From positions 397,330 to 461,329 of the forward strand of contig JAFXKZ010000001.1 in assembly GCA_017531445.1 (NCBI GenBank): 64,000 bases of DNA. Direction: 5' to 3'. Shown here one piece after another: positions 28,337 through 37,115 of the stretch. Within the stretch, counting starts at the first letter, position 1. Each line of letters starts with the position of its first letter. The notes under the pieces are model-generated. The model saw nothing but the letters and a program-made list of their open reading frames with translations. It searched no databases and was not told the origin of the DNA. The translations under genes were made by a program, and so were the position numbers. The DNA comes from Kiritimatiellia bacterium (lineage in GTDB: Bacteria > Verrucomicrobiota > Kiritimatiellia > RFP12 > DVOR01).

Positions 28337-30760
28337 TCAGTGGATTACTTCATAGATATGCACCGGATGCATGGCGTCTGCTTTGATGATAATGCCGTCA
28401 GGTTCATAAGTAACGGTATAGTTGCCGCCGGTTGCCAAAAGGCGCGTATTTTCCTTGGTGACAGGCGCAGCCAATGGGAGACGGATTTCCGTTCCTGCAT
28501 CAATGGTATAGCAGCTGTGCCAGTCGCCATCGGTCATTGCGATTGTTTGATTGACTTCCGCGCTCGCCGGGACATCGACCTTGACCATGCGGAGCGTAAC
28601 GGTTAGCGGCTCCTTGGAAGTGTTGATGTAGCGGACGGCATTGATGCCTTCGTTCGGCTTGATGTGGCGGATTTCAACTTGTCCCTCGGCACCACCGACG
28701 AGAATGACCATTGAGCGGTCGCCCCAATGTTGTCCGCCATCGGTTGAAACCTGCAAGCGACCTTGTTTGGTTGCCGCCGGATTGTCCAGAATAAAGTGTG
28801 CCCACACCGCCGGCACTCCATCCGGAAGGCGGATGCCAAACCACTGACCCGGCGCAATCGTTTTGGGCTCGTGGACCTTGGGAAGGCGCACATAGATGCC
28901 GTCACGCACGACTTTAAGATTCTTAAGTGCGTTGATATTGGTGATGAATTCGTAGGTCTTCACGACCTTCGCAGGCGGTTCTTTCCCGGCGACTTTGTGC
29001 CAGATGTGATTGTAAATGCTCGTCAGAGAGATTTCGACAAAGGGTTTCAGCACACGCGTTGCAACTTCAGTAGGATTCTTTTGGAACGGCTTTGATGCGT
29101 GAGCGTGTGAGATATCCATCCAGAGACCGCGCGCATCAATCGCGGCTTTTAACGCGTCTTCCTCGGAAATTTTTCCTGCAATTGTAAGTGCAAGCGTCTC
29201 TCCTGTGGCACCGAACAGCTCGAAAACCTGGCACCAGTTTGTGACATCTTCAAGGAAGAGCGGGTTCTTGCATTCCGTAAGAATGGTGTGCGCCGCTTTC
29301 TGGATGGCACGGAATTCTTCCAGCACTTGGTTGAGTTCCTTTTCCGGAGGCGGCAAACGGTTCTTGAGTGCTTCGTTGACCACCTTAACTGCCGGGGCGA
29401 TCGCTACCGATTCCTCGCGGCGATAACCATGTCCATTCGGCCCCTGGTCGGAATTATGCTCTGCAAACTTTTTCACCGCTTCGTGGACGTGAGGGAAGAG
29501 GCGGGGGAAGCAGTCTTCCCAGGATTGCTGGGAGTTGAAAGCCGTGGGGTTCCAGCAGTAGTCCGCTACACCGAAGAGCGGAATCTTGGAAGCCTCCGGC
29601 TTATCCATCGGATTGGAAACGAAGCCACTGTAGAGCGGAGCGTTCTCTGGATCAAGTCCGTATGTACGCCCCAACAGAAGATGTGCGCTGCGGCAATAAT
29701 CGGCAACAGGCCAGTTCCACCAAATGTAGGCCTTGCGACCCAACTTCTGATTGATCCATTGCATCGACTTCAACGTAATGTCTGTGCAAACAGAGTCGCC
29801 CGTCCACATGACCATGATATCCTCGTCCAGCCCGGTGCCGAGCGTCTCCAGATAAGTGCCGCTTGACCACGCCTTGTTGTACTGTGTCGGGCAAATCAGT
29901 AAGGGAGTGACATCTTTTTTTGCGCGAACAAAGTTGCGATTAACGTAGTTGAGCAGTTCTACCTGTTTTTCAGCACGTGCGCCTTCACCGCCGATGTCGT
30001 CAAAGAAGACAGCAAATGAGCGCACGCCAAGCTTGTACATCATCTCAAACTTTGCGACACAAGCTTTGATATCGGAATCGTCTTTCCACTTGATGTCGCG
30101 TCCGGGATGTACAGCCCAAACAAAATTGACCTTGTTTTCATGAGCGACTTTCACCAATTCTGCGATGCGTTTTGCTTCGGCTTCCGGATACGGGTCGCGC
30201 CAACGGGTGGAGAACCCGTGGTAGGGGTCGTCCTTGGGACCGTAGATATAGGTGTTCATCTTCCAGTCGCCATAAAAGCGGAATTGGCTCTTGCGCGCTT
30301 CAAAGCTCCAGGGCTGGCCATAAAATCCTTCCACAGTGCCACGGAAAGGAATCGCGGGCCAGTCTTTGATTTGGACGGCTCGGTAACGACCGGAAGCCAG
30401 CAATTGGCGCAATGTCTGGGCGGCATAGAAAAAGCCGGAGGCATCTTTTGCTGCAATGTTTGCGCCGGATTTGCTCAACTTCAAGGTGTAACCTTCTGCA
30501 GGAAGCGCATGGTCTTGCTGCCAAGTGACGGTGAACGGTGCGGATTTTTTCACCTTTAGAAAAGACTTGAGAAGACGGCGTGTATCAGCGTCCAGCGCGG
30601 CCTCATTTTTGATGATGGCAGACGTCGGCTTGTTGTAATACTTATCTTCCCCCATCTTCACTTCCTGTGGCGTGGGGTAGACACGCATTTCTTTCGGCAA
30701 GACATCAGCAAGTAACAGAGGGGCTGTCAGCATAAGCATAAAGGCGAACAGTTTGTGCAT
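28337..30760 (-). CDS. secreted GH84 beta-N-acetylglucosaminidase
   Basis: 807 residues. Sec signal peptide (LFAFMLMLTAPLLLADV), a GH20b-like N-terminal domain (about 25-135), then the GH84 catalytic barrel opening with FRGTVEGFYGQPWS. FAVFFDDIGGEG holds the paired catalytic aspartates. IWWNWPVADY and GFVSNPM are further family signatures. A helical linker and a C-terminal beta domain of about 200 residues complete it. Family members remove terminal beta-GlcNAc, such as mucin or O-GlcNAc. It is convergent with the sulfatase operon, which suggests a small glycan-degradation neighbourhood. Confidence 0.93.
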   Translation of the reverse strand: MHKLFAFMLMLTAPLLLADVLPKEMRVYPTPQEVKMGEDKYYNKPTSAIIKNEAALDADTRRLLKSFLKVKKSAPFTVTWQQDHALPAEGYTLKLSKSGANIAAKDASGFFYAAQTLRQLLASGRYRAVQIKDWPAIPFRGTVEGFYGQPWSFEARKSQFRFYGDWKMNTYIYGPKDDPYHGFSTRWRDPYPEAEAKRIAELVKVAHENKVNFVWAVHPGRDIKWKDDSDIKACVAKFEMMYKLGVRSFAVFFDDIGGEGARAEKQVELLNYVNRNFVRAKKDVTPLLICPTQYNKAWSSGTYLETLGTGLDEDIMVMWTGDSVCTDITLKSMQWINQKLGRKAYIWWNWPVADYCRSAHLLLGRTYGLDPENAPLYSGFVSNPMDKPEASKIPLFGVADYCWNPTAFNSQQSWEDCFPRLFPHVHEAVKKFAEHNSDQGPNGHGYRREESVAIAPAVKVVNEALKNRLPPPEKELNQVLEEFRAIQKAAHTILTECKNPLFLEDVTNWCQVFELFGATGETLALTIAGKISEEDALKAAIDARGLWMDISHAHASKPFQKNPTEVATRVLKPFVEISLTSIYNHIWHKVAGKEPPAKVVKTYEFITNINALKNLKVVRDGIYVRLPKVHEPKTIAPGQWFGIRLPDGVPAVWAHFILDNPAATKQGRLQVSTDGGQHWGDRSMVILVGGAEGQVEIRHIKPNEGINAVRYINTSKEPLTVTLRMVKVDVPASAEVNQTIAMTDGDWHSCYTIDAGTEIRLPLAAPVTKENTRLLATGGNYTVTYEPDGIIIKADAMHPVHIYEVIH

Positions 30761-30811
30761 AAACAGTTTCCTTTCGATTGAGTTCTGGTTAAATAAGCAA
30801 AAATCCTTGAC

Positions 30812-30820
30812 AAGATAGCA
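30812..30820 (-). promoter_or_regulatory. extended -10 box of the GH84 gene
   Basis: TGCTATCTT on the minus strand, about 50 bases before the ATG. It is identical to the -10 of the PEP-CTERM gene. A GAGACA lies 17 bases further upstream as a weak -35. Confidence 0.5.
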
Positions 30821-30870
30821 AAAAGAACTTGAAATGTCTCACGCAAAGTGGTGCTTTATCCGACCTGCGT

Positions 30871-32184
30871 TCAAGAAGTTGCAGGCGACTTTCGAGGGCG
30901 CTTCAAGGCACGTTGAATCGATGAAGCCGCAATTGCGCAAGAGGCGTTGGACGCTTTTGGCTTTAGGTTACGCGCGGTCGCGATACGTTTTTTCGCGGTT
31001 GCGGGTTGCTGCCGTCGCGGATGGATGGCTTTGTCGGCGACATTAAAACCGAGCGCGAGCAAACGTTTTGCAATGGTTGTGCCGGGATGAATCAAGCGCA
31101 CGGTGGTCGCCGGGAAGAGCCGACGGAATGGATAATTTTTCCGCAGCGCATCGAAATTGGCTTTGCGTTTCGTGGTATCGCTGTCAAACGCGGCCCGGAA
31201 GCGTTGCGTATCGCCTTCAATGTCGCAAGTGGCACGCACGGCGATACGCATGACTTCTTCGTCGGTTTTCCCTTTGCAGTCGATTTCAAGGTATGCGGCT
31301 GTTGCCTTGGGAAAGGCGGGAATTTTAGCTTCTTTCACATTCAGAAATGCACAGGCGGCCTGATAGACCATCACCGAACCATTGGCTTTGCCTTCATAGG
31401 CATGCCCGGCAATGTGTGGGGTTGTCAATGCTGCGATGGCGGCTAAATCGGGTGAATAGTCGGGTTCGCCTTCCCAACAATCAATGGCTGCATCGGAAAG
31501 CAAACCCGCGCCAAGCATCGTGGCAACCAGCGCATTGTCGCAAATCGGGCCGCGCGCAAAATTGAGCAGGACGGCTCCGGGTTTTACTTTACGCACGATA
31601 GAGCCGGAGAACATCCCTGCGGTTTTGTAGGGGCCTGAATGGGTAAGCGGGACATGAAAGGTGATAACATCAGCTTGCTCAAGCAGTGTCTCATAAGAAA
31701 CAAAGTCGCGCGCATCAAAATCGCCCTGTGCTTGACGTGGCGGATCGCATCCGATGACGTTCATCCCGAGGGCTTCCCGTGCAAATTTACAAACGATACG
31801 GCCTACATTTCCTACGCCTACAACGCCAAGTGTCGCACCCTCCCATGTGCGTTGCTGACGTTCGCCCAAGACAAGGAGCGCAGCAATCACGTAATCGGCA
31901 ACGCTTTCTGCATTGCAGCCGGGGGCGGTGGCCACTGTAATGCCACGTTTGCGTGTAGCTTCAAAGTCAATGTGGTCAGTCCCGACCACGCCGCTGCCGA
32001 TAAAGCGGAGTGACGTGGTTTGCAACAGGGCTTCGGTTACGCGGCAGGTGGAGCGGATGAAGAGCAAATCGGCATCGGAAAGTGCCTCTGCTGTAAGCGA
32101 ACGCCCATCAATTGCTTTGGCCGTTCCCAAGCGACTGAACAATTGTTTGCCCAGCACCATGTTTTTATCATAAAGAATTTTCAC
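30871..32184 (-). CDS. pdxB: erythronate-4-phosphate dehydrogenase with basic tail
   Basis: 437 residues from the GTG at 32184, which overlaps the hslO stop (GTGA). D-2-hydroxyacid dehydrogenase fold with PdxB-type text: DADLLFIRSTCRVTEALL, GTDHIDFEATRKRGI, APGCNAESVADYV, and the NAD loop GVVGVGNVGRIV. Catalytic candidates are the arginine in NFARGP, the glutamate in CWEGEP and the histidine in TPHIAGH. It acts in vitamin B6 synthesis by oxidising 4-phosphoerythronate. The last 60 residues are an Ala/Lys/Arg/Pro-rich tail (TAKKRIATARNLKPKAS) not usual for the family. Phosphoglycerate dehydrogenase is a less likely alternative. Confidence 0.85.
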   Translation of the reverse strand: MKILYDKNMVLGKQLFSRLGTAKAIDGRSLTAEALSDADLLFIRSTCRVTEALLQTTSLRFIGSGVVGTDHIDFEATRKRGITVATAPGCNAESVADYVIAALLVLGERQQRTWEGATLGVVGVGNVGRIVCKFAREALGMNVIGCDPPRQAQGDFDARDFVSYETLLEQADVITFHVPLTHSGPYKTAGMFSGSIVRKVKPGAVLLNFARGPICDNALVATMLGAGLLSDAAIDCWEGEPDYSPDLAAIAALTTPHIAGHAYEGKANGSVMVYQAACAFLNVKEAKIPAFPKATAAYLEIDCKGKTDEEVMRIAVRATCDIEGDTQRFRAAFDSDTTKRKANFDALRKNYPFRRLFPATTVRLIHPGTTIAKRLLALGFNVADKAIHPRRQQPATAKKRIATARNLKPKASNASCAIAASSIQRALKRPRKSPATS

Positions 32185-33071
32185 AGCAGCATCTTCAATT
32201 GTTCCGGGGTGACAGAGAAACCTTTTCCGCACATATGGCAGAAGATGTCGTGTGTTTTTCCTTCTGCAATCATTGCTTCAAGGTCGGGCTTCGGGAGCGA
32301 AGAAAGCATTGTCATCACGCGTTCGGATGAACACGGGCAGGCAAATCGCACCGGGTGTTCGTGCAGGTCGGTGGCCTCTCCAAGACCGAGCGCAGCGGCG
32401 ATCGTTTGCAAGTCGGCACCATTATTGAGTAACCGCGCGATTTCTTCCGTGTCAAACCGTTCTTCAATGCGTTCACATACGGCACTGTCTGTTTCAGGGA
32501 AGCACTCGCACATCATCGCGTGTACGCAGGAAACATAGCCCTTTTCGGATGCGCCTGAGATTTGCACTAACGCGGTGCGCTGCAGAGAAGAATGGAAATA
32601 CTCTTCAATGACATCGGCAATGGAGATGCAATGCTTGGATGTAACGTTGAAGAGTGCATTTGTGGCGGAGGTACCTTCACTGATAACAACGCCGCATTGT
32701 GCAGTGGTGCCAAGTGCCTTTTGAAAGACCTCTTCATCGGTGATTTCCGTGGCATCATCCAGATCTGCCAGGACTTTCTGGCGGGTATATCCACGGATGG
32801 TGAACGCTGCGGTGCATTCGATGGAAGCCCCTCCGATGGCACCTTCCGGAAGATTCAGACGCAAAGAGATGGCTTGTCCCGGGCGTTCAAGTTGCGTTCC
32901 CAGCAGTGTTGCGCCACCTACTAATTCTGCTTGAATCAGTCCTGCCGTAGGTCCGCAGAGGTGATTCCGCTCTAATGTCCGGGCAGTATCGGTGACATTG
33001 GCAATGGTTAAACGTGTGTGTGTGTCAGGAAAGAAAGCGCAAATCACGCGATCCAGTGAACCGGGAACCAT
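32181..33071 (-). CDS. hslO: Hsp33 redox-regulated chaperone
   Basis: 296 residues. Hsp33 fold with GPTAGLIQAELVGG and GEATDLHEHPVRFACPCSSERV; the C-terminal zinc switch is CPC plus CHMC, the four cysteines that release zinc on oxidation. Cytosolic holdase activated by oxidative stress plus unfolding. AAGGA precedes the ATG. Coupled by overlap to pdxB. Confidence 0.94.
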   Translation of the reverse strand: MVPGSLDRVICAFFPDTHTRLTIANVTDTARTLERNHLCGPTAGLIQAELVGGATLLGTQLERPGQAISLRLNLPEGAIGGASIECTAAFTIRGYTRQKVLADLDDATEITDEEVFQKALGTTAQCGVVISEGTSATNALFNVTSKHCISIADVIEEYFHSSLQRTALVQISGASEKGYVSCVHAMMCECFPETDSAVCERIEERFDTEEIARLLNNGADLQTIAAALGLGEATDLHEHPVRFACPCSSERVMTMLSSLPKPDLEAMIAEGKTHDIFCHMCGKGFSVTPEQLKMLL

Positions 33072-33111
33072 GTGTAGACGTCCTTAATGAGTGATGGAAA
33101 TCGGCGTACCC

Positions 33112-34149
33112 TTAGCGATAGACCTCTTCAGCCCATTCATAATCTGAAGTGTAGGGACGGTCAAAGAGTGTCTCAAGCATAAAGTTCAACGTGCGTTCTC
33201 CAGAGAATATCGCGTGATACTTCGCCCGTCCGGCCGCTGCAATCGCTTTCCGCTCGTCATCGTGAGCTTGAATCCACAGCAGCTTTTCCACCAAATCCGG
33301 CACATCGTGATAGTAGAGCACCTCTTTCTCTGTGAAGAAGCGTTGCAGTTGATCCCCGTCATAAACAGCCGTCAGGATGCCCGAACCCATCAGGTGTGCG
33401 ATGCGATCGGAGGAATACCATTTCATGCCGAAGTAACGATTGATATTCAATCCCATTTTTGCGCATGCCAGCAAGTCATCATAGGCCGCACCACCGACCA
33501 CTGCCGGACGATTGCCCATGCCGACGAGTTCAAAGCGCACAGGTTTGTCGCGCAGGGCTGCCGCGAGACGATTGACGAAATCCAGACGCGGATCGCCCAG
33601 GCGCGGCTGGCCTGCATAGAAGATGTCGAAAGAAAAATCATCTGCCGAGCGCAGACTGTTGTCGAGCGTTTCCAATGCCGGATCGGAGGGATTGGGCATA
33701 TACGCCACAACGTTTTTACCGGTAAGGAAGGGCGTCAGATACTCTTTGCCGGCGGTAGTGGCGAAGAGTACGTCGCAACTCTCCATCCGTTCACGCATCT
33801 GTGCTTGCGGATGGGCATCACACATGGGATCGACATTGAAATGGGCAATGCGCACACCGGGCACCGCTTTCCGGATGGCCGCGAGTGTTTCATTCCGAAT
33901 GAAGTCGCAGTGCCCGATTAAGATGGCGTCCGGGCGGAAATTCTGCGCGGTTTTGAGCAAGGCCTTATTGACGAGCTTCTCTCCAAGTGCCGCAATTCCA
34001 AACCCCAGATAACGCGCCAGATCGCGATCGGAGAATTCACAGAGCCGATGGTTGCCGCGAATGGCTCCGCACGCAAGGGCACGACCGGGACCCATACGGA
34101 GTTTCCCGTAGCGTCGAATCAAAAGATTGTCAATTAAAAGAATACGCAT
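33112..34149 (-). CDS. CgeB-like glycosyltransferase
   Basis: 345 residues. An N-terminal Rossmann-like half (MRILLIDNLLIRRYG, DAILIGHCDFI, RIAHFNVDPMCDA) and a C-terminal half with GLNINRYFGMKWYSSDRIAHLMGSG resemble the CgeB/Glyco_trans_1_2 group. Retaining GT-B fold enzymes of this type modify surface or spore polysaccharides. Substrate unknown. AGGAGAA precedes the ATG; 14 bases after the M23 peptidase gene. Confidence 0.75.
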   Translation of the reverse strand: MRILLIDNLLIRRYGKLRMGPGRALACGAIRGNHRLCEFSDRDLARYLGFGIAALGEKLVNKALLKTAQNFRPDAILIGHCDFIRNETLAAIRKAVPGVRIAHFNVDPMCDAHPQAQMRERMESCDVLFATTAGKEYLTPFLTGKNVVAYMPNPSDPALETLDNSLRSADDFSFDIFYAGQPRLGDPRLDFVNRLAAALRDKPVRFELVGMGNRPAVVGGAAYDDLLACAKMGLNINRYFGMKWYSSDRIAHLMGSGILTAVYDGDQLQRFFTEKEVLYYHDVPDLVEKLLWIQAHDDERKAIAAAGRAKYHAIFSGERTLNFMLETLFDRPYTSDYEWAEEVYR

Positions 34150-34163
34150 TGTAGATTCTCCTG

Positions 34164-35240
34164 TTATCCCACTTCGTGCTGCTTTTCACCGGATGCAGGT
34201 GGGAAGCCGGGACAGACGAGCAGCCCTTCCATCAGGGCTTTACCACGTTTGGTTAATTCACCATGCTTGACGAAGGGTTTTCCCCGGCGCAATTCTGCAA
34301 TGTTTTCTGTGAGAATCGTTCCGGGTTTTACGGCCGCAGGAAGCTCACGAATCGAGAGCAGAATGCCTTCTCGTGAAAATGCGAGTGCGTAGGGGGTGTT
34401 TGCTGAAATGGTTTTGGGTGCTTGCCGCTGCAAATAGGGCATATGCGAGCACGTCAGGCGCAGCCCGCCTAAACGGTTGACGAGGTATTTGCCGTCAATG
34501 GCAACACAAAAAGCCTCTGGCTTTTCAGAGAGGTAGGCACCGAAATCGAAAATCCCTTTATGCCGTTGTGCCCCGAATGCCACACAGGGATCAATCCCAA
34601 AAAGATTGGCTCCGTTCCAAATGCCGTGCTGTTCGTCAATCATCGGATAAAAGCGGTTGTGCATGATTCCGATTTCAAAGTGCAGATGACTGCGTGCAAC
34701 GGGAATATCGGGGATGTTGCCCATGACACCGAGAAGTGTATGAGCAGGAATCTGCTCACCTACTTTCAGTGTGGTGGCGAACTTCCTCAAGTGAGCATAG
34801 AGGGTGTAGACGCCTCCAAAGTCGGGAATCTGATGCCACAGCACAACGTAGTTGCCGTAAAGCGAAGCGTTTTTGGCATATGTGTTCATATAGACCACGG
34901 TGCCTTCTGCGGCAGAATAAACGAGATCTTCCGGCAATTGATTTCTACGCCACGGCTGCATCGGCGCAATATCAATGCCTTCATGAAAGCGCGGTGAACC
35001 ATCGGCATAACGGCGTGTATTGCCAAACATTCCACTTTCCGGCTTGCCGGTGCCGGTATCCATAAACACCCCTTCGCGAATAGAACCATCAAGCACTTTT
35101 TGCTCGGTCGGGGCATAAAGATGAATCCCTGTTTCTGAAACGGACGTCTGGGGTGCACGCGCTTTTTCTGCAAACAAAGGCAATGAACAGGCACTCATCG
35201 AGCCTGCAATAATCTCTAAAAACGATCTCCGTGTCAGCAT
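34164..35240 (-). CDS. M23 family metallopeptidase
   Basis: 358 residues from the ATG at 35240 (MLTRRSFLEIIAGSMSACSL), a Tat-like or lipoprotein-like signal with a cysteine near the cleavage point. The M23/LytM core is present: FHEGIDIAP (HxxxD zinc ligands), GNYVVLWHQ, YTLYAHLRKF and the final SHLHFEIG (HxH). Such enzymes cut peptidoglycan cross-links, or serve as inactive activators. A C-terminal extension of about 130 residues has no known domain. A TGCTATACT box lies 9 bases upstream of the ATG. Confidence 0.85.
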   Translation of the reverse strand: MLTRRSFLEIIAGSMSACSLPLFAEKARAPQTSVSETGIHLYAPTEQKVLDGSIREGVFMDTGTGKPESGMFGNTRRYADGSPRFHEGIDIAPMQPWRRNQLPEDLVYSAAEGTVVYMNTYAKNASLYGNYVVLWHQIPDFGGVYTLYAHLRKFATTLKVGEQIPAHTLLGVMGNIPDIPVARSHLHFEIGIMHNRFYPMIDEQHGIWNGANLFGIDPCVAFGAQRHKGIFDFGAYLSEKPEAFCVAIDGKYLVNRLGGLRLTCSHMPYLQRQAPKTISANTPYALAFSREGILLSIRELPAAVKPGTILTENIAELRRGKPFVKHGELTKRGKALMEGLLVCPGFPPASGEKQHEVG

Positions 35241-35249
35241 TACCTTAAT

Positions 35250-35258
35250 AGTATAGCA
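35250..35258 (-). promoter_or_regulatory. extended -10 box next to the M23 start
   Basis: TGCTATACT on the minus strand, followed by ATTAAGGTA and the ATG. As at 12701, the box is so close that the message would have almost no leader. Confidence 0.5.
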
Positions 35259-35457
35259 CAAAAACCGCCGGTGTGTCTTATTTTCATGCGCTAAAAGTTT
35301 TGAGATAAAAGGGAGCGTGTGTGCCAATGCCGGGAGTGGGAATGCGCGTGTAAGATGCACATATGCGCGCAGGTGGCGCGATTTTTTTTCTGACTGTGCG
35401 CGGGCAAGGAGACGCGTTTAATCGCAAGCGGTGCAACGCTTCAGGGGCGCAGTAAAA

Positions 35458-35541
35458 CAACATGGGCGGAATCGTTCCTGAACTTCGCCCACAGTGAGGG
35501 GTGAACATGGGCGAAACTGCGCTTCAATATCGCCCATGTTG
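35458..35541. repeat. GGGCGA-box cluster C
   Basis: CAACATGGGCGG at 35458-35469 pairs with TTCGCCCACA (35484-35493). AACATGGGCGA at 35504-35514 pairs with TCGCCCATGTTG at 35530-35541 across 15 bases. The cluster sits between the divergent M23 and nusA genes. Confidence 0.75.
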
Positions 35542-35687
35542 TTTTCTGTATTTGTGACAATGGTCGAGCAGGGCGTGCCATACATTTTTGAAGTGTTGCT
35601 GAAAATTATCTGTAACGCGGTTGGAATGTGGGTGCAGGCAGGCTTTAATGCGAGCGTTACAAAGCAAAGAGCGCACAGGTGTGAGAG

Positions 35688-35717
35688 TTGACAAGGTTGG
35701 CAGATATCTAATATAAT
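35688..35717 (+). promoter_or_regulatory. promoter of nusA-infB-rbfA
   Basis: Consensus TTGACA at 35688-35693, an 18-base spacer and consensus TATAAT at 35712-35717. Confidence 0.75.
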
Positions 35718-35744
35718 GAAGGGCGTTTTCTATCTGAAGTAGAG

Positions 35745-35770
35745 GCGTGGACGAAAGTCTGCGCTTTTTT
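35745..35770 (+). terminator. leader hairpin plus T6 before nusA, likely attenuator
   Basis: An 8-bp stem (35745-35752 with 35757-35764, two G-T pairs) capped by a GAAA tetraloop runs into TTTTTT. It lies between the promoter and the nusA start at 35794, so it would stop most transcripts before the operon unless overridden. Confidence 0.6.
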
Positions 35771-35793
35771 GATTGATGAAAAGGAGTCCTGCA

Positions 35794-37110
35794 ATGGCAT
35801 CAAAAATGAACGAAGATTTAGCGGCGATCATCACCTATCTCGAGCGGGAGCGCGGAGTGGATCCGGAAACGGTGCTGCAGGCCATTGAGACTTCGGTGGC
35901 ACAGGCTGCCCGTAAAAATACGCGTGTTTCGGCAGATTTCGAGGTGCACATTGACCGTAAAACCTATGAAATCAAGGCTTGGGATGTCTATGCAGTGTCG
36001 AATACCGAGCGCGGCTTCGGAATTGTTACCGAAGCGCAGGCACAGCGTTTTGATCCGTCCGCCAGAGAAGGTGATACGGTTGTAATTCCGATGTCGGCTG
36101 CAACGTTGGGACGTATCGTCGCACAAACGGCAAAGCAGACCATCATGCAGAAGATTCGCGATGCCGAGCGCGCCAATGTTTTCAAAGAATACAAGAGCCG
36201 TGAGGGCGAAATTGTTTCCGGTTCGGTTAAGCTGGTGGCACGTAAAGATGTTTTTGTTGAATTGGGAAAAACCGAAGCCGTGATGCCCGCAAAAGAATGT
36301 TTGCCGATGGAAGAATACCGCGTGGGTGACACGGTGCGCGCGTATGTCAAGCGCGTACAGACGGAAAGTTCCGGGCCGGCGGTGGTGCTTTCCCGTGCCG
36401 ATCCTGAATTTGTGAAGGCATTGTTCCGTCAGGAAGTGGCGGAAGTGGGCGATGGTTCGGTCGAGATTGTTGCGATTGCGCGTGATCCCGGTCGCCGTTC
36501 CAAAGTGGCGGTGCGTACGCTGGATCCGCATTCCCGTCTGGATCCTGCCAGTGCCTGCATCGGTTATCAGGGTTCGCGTGTCCGGGCAATTGTGCAAGAG
36601 TTGAACAACGAAAAACTGGACATTGTGCGCTACAGCGATGATCCGGAAATCTTTGTGGAAGAGGCTTTGAAGCCGGCAAAGATTTCAACGATTTATGTTG
36701 ACGATGACGAGCATAAGGTCTATGTGACGGTGCCGAAAGATAAGCTCTCACTGGCGATTGGACGTAATGGTCAGAATGTGCGTCTGGCTTCCTCGTTGAC
36801 CGGTTGGAGAATTGAAATCACCGCAGATGAGGATGAACTCGGTATGGAGGATTTGGATCAGCCGATCTCCGAAGAAGCCGATTCGCAGAGTTTTGAGAAT
36901 AAGCGCGCAGAACTGATGAATAAACTGGCCAGGGATTTGGATGTAGAAGTGGAAATAGCCGATCGCCTTGTCCAGAATGGTATTCTCTCTCCGGAGGGAG
37001 TGCTTGCCATTGAGCCGGCTTTGGTGAAGAGCTTCCTCAACATAACGGATGCTCAAATCCAGTCGATTTATGAGCATGCCCAGGCTGTGGTCGCGACAAA
37101 AGGAGTGTAA
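35794..37110 (+). CDS. nusA: transcription termination/antitermination factor NusA
   Basis: 438 residues from the ATG at 35794 (AAGGAG upstream). N-terminal RNA polymerase-binding domain (about 1-125), S1 domain (EIVSGSVKLVARKDVFVELG), two KH domains (PASACIGYQGSRVRAIVQEL and LSLAIGRNGQNVRLASSLTG), then an acidic linker and a short HhH-type C-terminal region. The upstream rimP gene, usual in this operon, is absent. Followed 5 bases later by infB. Confidence 0.96.
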   Translation: MASKMNEDLAAIITYLERERGVDPETVLQAIETSVAQAARKNTRVSADFEVHIDRKTYEIKAWDVYAVSNTERGFGIVTEAQAQRFDPSAREGDTVVIPMSAATLGRIVAQTAKQTIMQKIRDAERANVFKEYKSREGEIVSGSVKLVARKDVFVELGKTEAVMPAKECLPMEEYRVGDTVRAYVKRVQTESSGPAVVLSRADPEFVKALFRQEVAEVGDGSVEIVAIARDPGRRSKVAVRTLDPHSRLDPASACIGYQGSRVRAIVQELNNEKLDIVRYSDDPEIFVEEALKPAKISTIYVDDDEHKVYVTVPKDKLSLAIGRNGQNVRLASSLTGWRIEITADEDELGMEDLDQPISEEADSQSFENKRAELMNKLARDLDVEVEIADRLVQNGILSPEGVLAIEPALVKSFLNITDAQIQSIYEHAQAVVATKGV

Positions 37111-37115
37111 GTCGA

